From NCBI GenBank assembly GCA_022710245.1, contig JAKLHH010000157.1, forward strand, positions 1 through 10,606: DNA of 10,606 nt, written 5' to 3'. The notes under the pieces are model-generated. The model did no database searches. It saw only the letters and a list, made by a program, of their open reading frames with translations, and was not told where the DNA came from. Made by a program: the position numbers and the translations under genes. Below, in pieces: positions 6,145 through 10,606 of this stretch. The stretch's first letter is position 1; every line of letters starts with the position of its first letter. The DNA comes from Myxococcota bacterium (lineage in GTDB: Bacteria; Myxococcota; Polyangia; GCA-2747355; JAKLHH01).

Positions 6145-7620
6145 ATGGCCTCTCGCGCTCAGCTCGTGGTCCCGGCGGAGCTCGCCAGCCTGCCCCTCGT
6201 GCAGGCGCTCGCGGCCGAGCTCGCCGCCGAGCTCCCCTTCGAGACCGCCGCGCGCCACGCGCTGCGGCTCGCGGTCGAGGAGGCGCTGACGCAGATCCTC
6301 GGCCACTCCTTCACCGAGGGCGAGACCGGCGACCTGGAGGTGTGCTTCGAGGTGCTCCCTCGCGGCCTGCGGGTGCTCTTCAAGGACCGCGGCCTCCCCT
6401 TCGACTTCGCGGCGGTGCCGGAGTACGCGCCGGGGGCCGACCTCCTCGAGGACGCCGCCGCCGCCGGGCTCTCCAAGTTCCTGCTGAAGGGCAGCGTCGA
6501 CTCGGTGCGCTTCTCGAACCTCGGGCGTGGTGGGAGCGAGCTCGAGCTCCTCAAGCTCTTCTCCACCCGCGAGATCTCCCAGTACGAGCCAGCCCCCGCC
6601 GCCCCCGCGCCGCCCAGCGAGGAGACCGTCGCCGAGGTGCGCCGCTTCCTCCCCGAGGACGCCATCGCGATCAGCCGGCTGATCCACCTCAGCTACGGCA
6701 ACTCGTACGTCTACGAGGACATGTACTACCCCGAGCGGATCGTCGCGCTGCACGAGGAGGGGATGCTGCAGTCGATCGTCGCGCTCAGCGATCGCGGGCG
6801 CCTGGTCGGGCACGTGGCGCTCGCGCTGCCCTGGCGCGGCGCCGGGATCGTCGAGTGGGGCATCGCCGTCGTCGATCCGACGCTGCGCGGCCAGGGGCTG
6901 ATGAAGCGGCTGATGACGCTGATCGAGCACGAGGTCCGGCGCCACGCGTACACGGGGATCTTCGCGCACGCGGTGACCAACCACGACTTCACCCAGAAGC
7001 TCTGCGTCTCGTACCGCTACAGCGAGACCGCGCTCCTCCTCGGCTACGCGCCCGCGACGCTGGTCTTCCGCAAGATCACCGACGCGCCGACGCAGCGCGA
7101 GGCGACCTTCGTCGCCTACCGGCTCTGCACGCACCTGGAGGCGCCCCGCCTTCACCTGCCGCCGGCGCACCGCGACCTGATCCTGCGCCTCTACTCCGGG
7201 ATCGGGGTCAACGCCGAGGCGGCGCCGCCGGCCAGGGAGCCTCGCCTCGCCGAGCGGACCGTCTTTCGCACCACCGTCGCGGGCGCGCTCAACACCGCCT
7301 CCATCATGGTGGACGAGCTCGGCCCCGACCACGCCGTGGCGCTGCGCCGCGAGCTCCGGCGCCTCTGCCTCGAGCGCGTCGACATGATCTACGCCTACCT
7401 CGACCTCGCGCTCCCCGCGCTGCCCGCGGCCTGCGAGGCGCTGGAGGCGGCGGGCTGCTTCTTCGCGGGGATCTTCCCGGGGCACCCCTACCCGCACACG
7501 CTGGTGCTCCAGTACGCGAACAACGTCCCCATCGACTTCGCCCGCGTCAAGGCCGCCTCGCCCCTCGCCCAGGAGCTGCACGCCTACGTCGGGCGCGCGC
7601 AGGCGCGGGCCATGAGCTGA
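6145..7620 (+). CDS. RsbW-like HATPase domain fused to GNAT acyltransferase and an unassigned C-terminal region
   Basis: The protein has 491 residues in three parts. Residues 1 to about 140 resemble the GHKL ATPase fold of anti-sigma/serine kinases (RsbW/SpoIIAB type): helix VEEALTQILGHSF (44-56) in the N-box place, G1 KDRGLPFDF (80-88) and a G2-like GLSKFLLKGSVDSVRF (108-123). The N-box asparagine that normally holds Mg-ATP is Gln50 here, so kinase activity is doubtful although nucleotide binding may remain. A Pro/Ala linker (148-157) leads to a GNAT domain at about 162-305 with motif A VVDPTLRGQGLMKRL (242-256), which binds acyl-CoA in this superfamily. The remaining 185 residues are related to nothing I can name; they include FRTTVAGALNTASIMVDE and FFAGIFPGHPYPH. 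No membrane segments are seen. Its coding start touches the end of the preceding ANL gene, so it is part of the same transcript. It might transfer an acyl or acetyl group to an amine, or act as a regulator in a partner-switching way; neither is shown by sequence. Confidence 0.8.
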   Translation: MASRAQLVVPAELASLPLVQALAAELAAELPFETAARHALRLAVEEALTQILGHSFTEGETGDLEVCFEVLPRGLRVLFKDRGLPFDFAAVPEYAPGADLLEDAAAAGLSKFLLKGSVDSVRFSNLGRGGSELELLKLFSTREISQYEPAPAAPAPPSEETVAEVRRFLPEDAIAISRLIHLSYGNSYVYEDMYYPERIVALHEEGMLQSIVALSDRGRLVGHVALALPWRGAGIVEWGIAVVDPTLRGQGLMKRLMTLIEHEVRRHAYTGIFAHAVTNHDFTQKLCVSYRYSETALLLGYAPATLVFRKITDAPTQREATFVAYRLCTHLEAPRLHLPPAHRDLILRLYSGIGVNAEAAPPAREPRLAERTVFRTTVAGALNTASIMVDELGPDHAVALRRELRRLCLERVDMIYAYLDLALPALPAACEALEAAGCFFAGIFPGHPYPHTLVLQYANNVPIDFARVKAASPLAQELHAYVGRAQARAMS

Positions 7621-7658
7621 ACGCTGGAGAGCCCGGAAGGGAGGCGCGCGGCCCCCCG

Positions 7659-7664
7659 TATCCT
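7659..7664 (+). promoter_or_regulatory. Possible -10 element (TATCCT) before the repeat-companion gene
   Basis: TATCCT lies 19 bases before the ATG at 7684, within a 63-base gap that otherwise has very few A/T bases. No recognisable -35 hexamer is present at the expected distance, so this may be chance, or a promoter read by an alternative sigma factor. Confidence 0.25.
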
Positions 7665-7673
7665 CGGGCTGGT

Positions 7674-7678
7674 GGAGG
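7674..7678 (+). promoter_or_regulatory. Ribosome binding site GGAGG choosing start 7684
   Basis: GGAGG with a five-base spacer precedes the ATG at 7684. This favours 7684 over the in-frame GTG at 7672, which would overlap the ribosome site itself. Confidence 0.7.
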
Positions 7679-7683
7679 TGCCG

Positions 7684-9297
7684 ATGAGCGACGTCGACGG
7701 AGCGTCCGCAGGACGCGAGCAGGGCGACCTCGCCGGCCTGCTCGAGGCCTGGCGACACCAGCCAGCGGTGGAGCTGGCCGAGGCGATCGCCGCGCTGGCG
7801 CCGCCCGCAGCCAGGCCGCCGCTCGAGCTCGCGGGCGCCGGGGCCGCGCAGAGCCAGCGCTGGAACGAGCACGCCGCCGCGCAGCGCCCCGAGGAGCTCG
7901 ATGGCCTCCTCGCCAGCTGGTTCGAGGTCCCCACGGAGCCGGCCGCGCTCCGCGCCGAGGCGCTGGCGCGCTGGCCCGCCGACCCACGGCGCGACCAGGC
8001 GCTGCTCGCGGTCCTCGAGCGGATCCCCGGCAAGACCAGCCGCAAGCTCTGGGGCCGGCTGCTGAAGCTGGTCGAGCTGGTGCGAGACCCGCGCGCCCTG
8101 CCACGCCTGCAGGCCCTCGACGCGCTCTACGCCGCGCACTTCAGGAGCCAGGTGGGCGAGTGGGTGCGCGGCAAGCTGGCGGTCGCGCTGACCCGGCTCG
8201 CCCCGGCGCTCGAGCAGGCCGCCCGCGAGCCGCTCGCCCCGGAGCTGGTCGAGGCGATCGCGAGGCTGCGGCGAGGCGGCGCGCCCCGCCCCGGCGCTGG
8301 AGCCCAGCGTCGAGCGGAGAGCGAGGAGGAGCTCCTGCAGCGGATCCTCGACGACCCCGGGGACGACGACGCGCGCCAGGTCTACGGCGACCTCCTCGCC
8401 GAGCGCGGACACCCGCGCGGAGAGCTGATCGCGCTGCAGTACCTGAAGCGGCGCCAGAAGCTGACCGCCGCCCAGGCTCAGCGCGAGAAGGCGCTCATCC
8501 GCGACCACCTGCCGGAGCTCGTCGGTCCTCTGGCCCAGGTGCTCTTCCGCAGCGGCCTCGAGCTGGAGCGCGGCTTCCTCGCGCGCGCCGCCGTGGACGA
8601 CAGCAAGGGGCACCTGCTGCCGGGGGTGGTCGGCCACCCGCTCTGGAGCACGGTGGTGGAGCTGACCGGCCCTCCGGTGATCTTCCAGCACCCGGTGCTG
8701 CGCGCCCTCGAGCGCCTGCACGTGCCGCGCGAACCGCTGACCTCCGCGCTCTGGGAGGGCGAGCGCGCGCTCCCGGGCGTGACGGCGCTGTGGTGCTGCG
8801 TGAAGAGCGTGGACGACGCGCGCGGCCTCGGCGGCAGCGCGCTGCTCCCGGCGCTGCGCGAGCTGCACCTGTGCAGCTTCAACACCTACTGGGTGGCCCC
8901 GCACGTCTTCCTGGAGACGCCGCTCGCCGGGCGCCTGCAGCGGCTCGACGTGGAGCTGCCCTGGGACTGGCTGCCCTGGCTGCAGGCGCTGCAGCGCCCC
9001 TGCGCCATCCCGCGCGTCGCCCTCGCCTGGAAGGCGCACCTGGTGTTCGAGCTCGAGCGCGACACCCGCGGCCGGCACACGCGGCTCACGGCCCGGCTCG
9101 CCCTCCCCGCCCGCGGCCGCGGTGAGGCGGAGGAGGACGCGGTCGACCTCCTGCTCACGCAGCTCGGCAAGATCGCGCCGGCGCAGCTCACCGCGCTCAG
9201 CATCCAGCCCAGCCGGCCGCTCTCCGCCGGCGCCGCGCAGCGCCTGCGGCAGGGGCTGGCCCGCTTCGACGAGATCGCCGAGTGCCACTATCCCTAG
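7684..9297 (+). CDS. Repeat-companion (TIGR02996-type) domain protein with degenerate repeats
   Basis: The protein has 537 residues and unknown function. Its recognisable part is at about 213-262 (SEEELLQRILDDPGDDDARQ, then YGDLLAERGHPRGELIALQ), which matches the short domain seen in large paralogous families of Myxococcus and Gemmata and usually followed by leucine-rich repeats. Residues 1-210 are helical and Ala/Leu-rich with HEAT-like spacing. The region from about 290 to 537 carries loose LRR-like units such as LRALERLHVP, LPALRELHLCSF and AGRLQRLDVEL, consistent with a degenerate repeat solenoid for protein binding. There is no signal peptide and no membrane segment, so it is probably cytoplasmic. 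It begins 63 nt after the GNAT fusion gene on the same strand; whether it belongs to that operon is unclear, since a weak -10-like element lies between. It probably has many paralogues in the genome. The domain call is confident; the role is unknown. Confidence 0.75.
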   Translation: MSDVDGASAGREQGDLAGLLEAWRHQPAVELAEAIAALAPPAARPPLELAGAGAAQSQRWNEHAAAQRPEELDGLLASWFEVPTEPAALRAEALARWPADPRRDQALLAVLERIPGKTSRKLWGRLLKLVELVRDPRALPRLQALDALYAAHFRSQVGEWVRGKLAVALTRLAPALEQAAREPLAPELVEAIARLRRGGAPRPGAGAQRRAESEEELLQRILDDPGDDDARQVYGDLLAERGHPRGELIALQYLKRRQKLTAAQAQREKALIRDHLPELVGPLAQVLFRSGLELERGFLARAAVDDSKGHLLPGVVGHPLWSTVVELTGPPVIFQHPVLRALERLHVPREPLTSALWEGERALPGVTALWCCVKSVDDARGLGGSALLPALRELHLCSFNTYWVAPHVFLETPLAGRLQRLDVELPWDWLPWLQALQRPCAIPRVALAWKAHLVFELERDTRGRHTRLTARLALPARGRGEAEEDAVDLLLTQLGKIAPAQLTALSIQPSRPLSAGAAQRLRQGLARFDEIAECHYP

Positions 9298-9435
9298 CCA
9301 GGTCCGGTGGCGCTTGCGCTAAGATTGGCGGCGCCGCACAGGTCGGGCGGTCGTGCGTGGCTGCCGCGACCAACAAATAGTTCGGTGCGCTGTCGGTCCG
9401 ATCGGCAACCGCTGCTGCCTCCGAGGTCATGGTCG
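9298..9435 (+). promoter_or_regulatory. Intergenic region with a possible promoter
   Basis: The gap holds TAAGAT at 9320-9325, which would serve as a -10 hexamer, without a clear -35 partner. Further down are a short A-rich stretch (CAACAAATAG, 9371-9380) and the 8-base palindrome CCGATCGG at 9398-9405, about 30 bases before the next start. The transcription unit of the zinc-ribbon gene plausibly begins here. No terminator with a T-tract was found for the preceding gene. Confidence 0.3.
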
Positions 9436-10404
9436 ATGTCCCAGATCCTCAGCATCAAGTGCCCGCACTGCGACGCTCCTCACGACGGCCCCGCGTCGGC
9501 CGCTGGCTTCTGCCAGTGCTCCTTCTGCGGCGCCAAGTTCAGCGTGCTGCAACCCGCGGCCCATCCCTCCGGCGGCGGCGGCGCGCGCCTGCCCGCCGGC
9601 TACGCCCGCCCCGGAGCGGGAGCGCCGGCGCCCGCGCCCCGGCCGATCAGCGGGGCGCGCCGCGTCCTCGTCGGCGTCACCGTCGTGGTGCTCGGGCTCG
9701 CGCTCCTCGGCGGGCTCCTCTACTTCCGCGTCATGCGCGGCACCAGCTCGCGCGCCTCGCGCTATTCCTCGTCCCGCTCGCCGCGCGTCGTCGTCCCCGG
9801 CGTCGCCTCGCCGCGCGAGCCCGAGGTCACGCCGACCGCCGAGTTCACGCACCACCACACCCTGCGCGGCTACGGCACCACGCAGTACGTCTTCGGCATG
9901 GTGAAGAACACCTCGCCGGTGCCGATCGACAAGCCGAAGGTGATCGTGGTGCTGCGCGACGCGGCGGGCCGCGAGGTGGACACGCGGAGCGGCTACGCCG
10001 AGCGCGAGCTGCTCCCCGGCGAGAGCTGCGCCGTCTCGATCATGCTGACCAACCCGCCCGCGTTCGCCTCGCTCGCCTTCGAGACCTCGCCCCGCAAGTC
10101 CTGGGCGCCGCCGCGGCGCGCGCCGGGGCTCCGCCTCGAGCCGCAGCCGCAGCCCGAGCGAAACTCGATCGGCTCCCTCGTCTTCCGCGGCAAGGTGCAC
10201 AACGAGGGGAGCAGCGCTGCGCGCTTCGTCCATGTCCTCATCAGGGCCCTCGACGCCGCGGGCAAGATCGTCGGCCTCGCCTCGGGCTACGCCGAGGGCG
10301 AGCGGCTGCTGCCCGGCGCCGCCGCGCGCTACGAGGTCTACGCCAGCTTCTACACGCAGGCGGCGAAGTACGAGCTCGCCGTCGAGGGGCGGCCGGCGGA
10401 CTGA
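9436..10404 (+). CDS. Zinc-ribbon, single-TM protein with two tandem FxLYD-like domains
   Basis: The protein has 322 residues. The N-terminus has a zinc ribbon, CPHC (Cys9, Cys12) and CSFCG (Cys28, Cys31), with an extra Cys26. A Gly/Pro/Ala linker (about 40-72) leads to one membrane segment at about 77-97 (RVLVGVTVVVLGLALLGG...). After a Ser/Arg stretch, two related beta-rich domains follow at about 147-213 and 243-319. The first has YVFGMVKNTSPVPIDKPKV and the second SLVFRGKVHNEGSSAARFV; each continues into a similar SGYAE...LLPG block (RSGYAERELLPG, ASGYAEGERLLPG). This is the pattern of FxLYD/DUF3426-type extracytoplasmic domains. The zinc ribbon should be cytoplasmic and the tandem domains periplasmic. 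The start at 9436 is chosen because the ribbon begins at once and GAGG lies at 9423-9426; the frame is open upstream to 9307 but that part is Arg-rich and lacks the coding signature. The gene appears monocistronic and convergent with whatever lies on the minus strand to its right. Function is unknown; a sensor or envelope-associated role is a guess. Confidence 0.75.
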   Translation: MSQILSIKCPHCDAPHDGPASAAGFCQCSFCGAKFSVLQPAAHPSGGGGARLPAGYARPGAGAPAPAPRPISGARRVLVGVTVVVLGLALLGGLLYFRVMRGTSSRASRYSSSRSPRVVVPGVASPREPEVTPTAEFTHHHTLRGYGTTQYVFGMVKNTSPVPIDKPKVIVVLRDAAGREVDTRSGYAERELLPGESCAVSIMLTNPPAFASLAFETSPRKSWAPPRRAPGLRLEPQPQPERNSIGSLVFRGKVHNEGSSAARFVHVLIRALDAAGKIVGLASGYAEGERLLPGAAARYEVYASFYTQAAKYELAVEGRPAD

Positions 10405-10413
10405 GCGCGGAGC

Positions 10414-10479
10414 TCAGAGCCCGCTGGCGAGCTGCCCCAGGCTCAGCCGCTCGGCCTTGAAGGAGGCGCTCTTCTCGGA
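10414..10479 (-). CDS. Possible 3' end of a minus-strand gene
   Basis: Read on the minus strand, this gives 21 codons ending ...LSLGQLASGL and a TGA, and every one of those codons ends in G or C, which matches real genes in this window. The frame stays open to the right edge, but upstream of about 10480 the third positions become mixed and the translation looks random. It may be the tail of a gene interrupted by a frameshift or rearrangement, or chance. If real, it is convergent with the zinc-ribbon gene, with 9 bases between the two stops. Confidence 0.3.
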   Translation of the reverse strand, partial: SEKSASFKAERLSLGQLASGL

Positions 10480-10540
10480 CGGTGGGAGGTGGCGCGGACG
10501 TCTAGGCTGGAGCCCGTCGAGACTAACCCCACAGTCCGCC

Positions 10541-10606
10541 TCAGTAGAACACGCTGCGCGGGTCTCTTTCGCCGCGGGCTTCGTTGCGCCTCCTCGAAAT
10601 ACCGAG
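10541..10606 (-). CDS. Possible 3' end of another minus-strand gene (partial)
   Basis: Read on the minus strand from the right edge, 21 codons end in ARGERDPRSVFY and TGA. The translation is protein-like, but codon choice (GAA, AGA, GGT, ATT) is less GC-biased than the neighbours. No family can be named from so short a piece. Between this stop and about 10480 nothing coding is seen. Confidence 0.3.
   Translation of the reverse strand, partial: LGISRRRNEARGERDPRSVFY

Noticed and set aside
6022..9288. 1088-codon open frame on the minus strand
   Set aside because: It spans three plus-strand genes with clear motifs and is itself repetitive and motif-free; antisense shadow.
9307..9435. Upstream start at 9307 for the zinc-ribbon gene
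   Set aside because: The added residues are Arg/Pro-rich and fall over a possible promoter; the zinc ribbon begins directly after the ATG at 9436.
1..10606. tRNA, rRNA, CRISPR array, insertion sequence or phage genes
   Set aside because: No tRNA-like cloverleaf, regularly spaced repeats, transposase or integrase motifs were recognised on either strand.

Overview
The window is very GC-rich, and its central genes have an almost uniform G/C third codon position, with CTC for Leu and GAG for Glu. One protein carries the repeat-companion (TIGR02996-type) domain that is expanded in myxobacteria and planctomycetes. Together these suggest a myxobacterium (Myxococcota, possibly Polyangia). That assignment is an inference from style and domain content, because no rRNA or other taxonomic marker is present.

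Layout. Positions 1 to about 1000 hold, on the minus strand, the first ATPase domain and linker of an ABC-F protein that runs off the left edge. Its codon use differs from the rest of the window. At about 972-1010 it abuts, head to head, a plus-strand LuxE-type acyl-protein synthetase with no N-terminal part and no convincing start. Both genes look cut at this seam, which is either a rearrangement or a chimeric assembly join. After a 268-base, palindrome-rich non-coding gap comes a tight plus-strand operon at 2269-7620. It encodes (1) a natural fusion of a LuxC-type acyl-CoA/acyl-protein reductase with a PaaK/LuxE-like adenylating (ANL) domain, (2) a second, separate PaaK-like ANL enzyme clearly paralogous to the fused one, and (3) a fusion of a RsbW-like HATPase domain with a GNAT acyltransferase and an unassigned C-terminal region. 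Junctions are 4 nt apart (4788/4793) and nearly or actually overlapping (6133), so translation is probably coupled.

Downstream, and probably separate, lie a 537-residue repeat-companion-domain protein (7684-9297) and a 322-residue zinc-ribbon/one-TM protein with two tandem FxLYD-like domains (9436-10404). The last 200 bases contain no complete gene. Two short minus-strand stretches there could be 3' ends of genes.

How it may work. The LuxE-like protein, the LuxC domain and the ANL domains contain the conserved catalytic features needed to activate a carboxylic (fatty) acid as acyl-adenylate, pass it through thioesters on cysteine and reduce it to an aldehyde. No luxAB luciferase is present, so light production is not indicated. 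The aldehyde, or the activated acyl group, may instead feed lipid, glycan or small-molecule biosynthesis. The HATPase-GNAT fusion could be the acyl-transfer or control component. The combination LuxE / LuxC-ANL / ANL / HATPase-GNAT is the most interesting part of the window.
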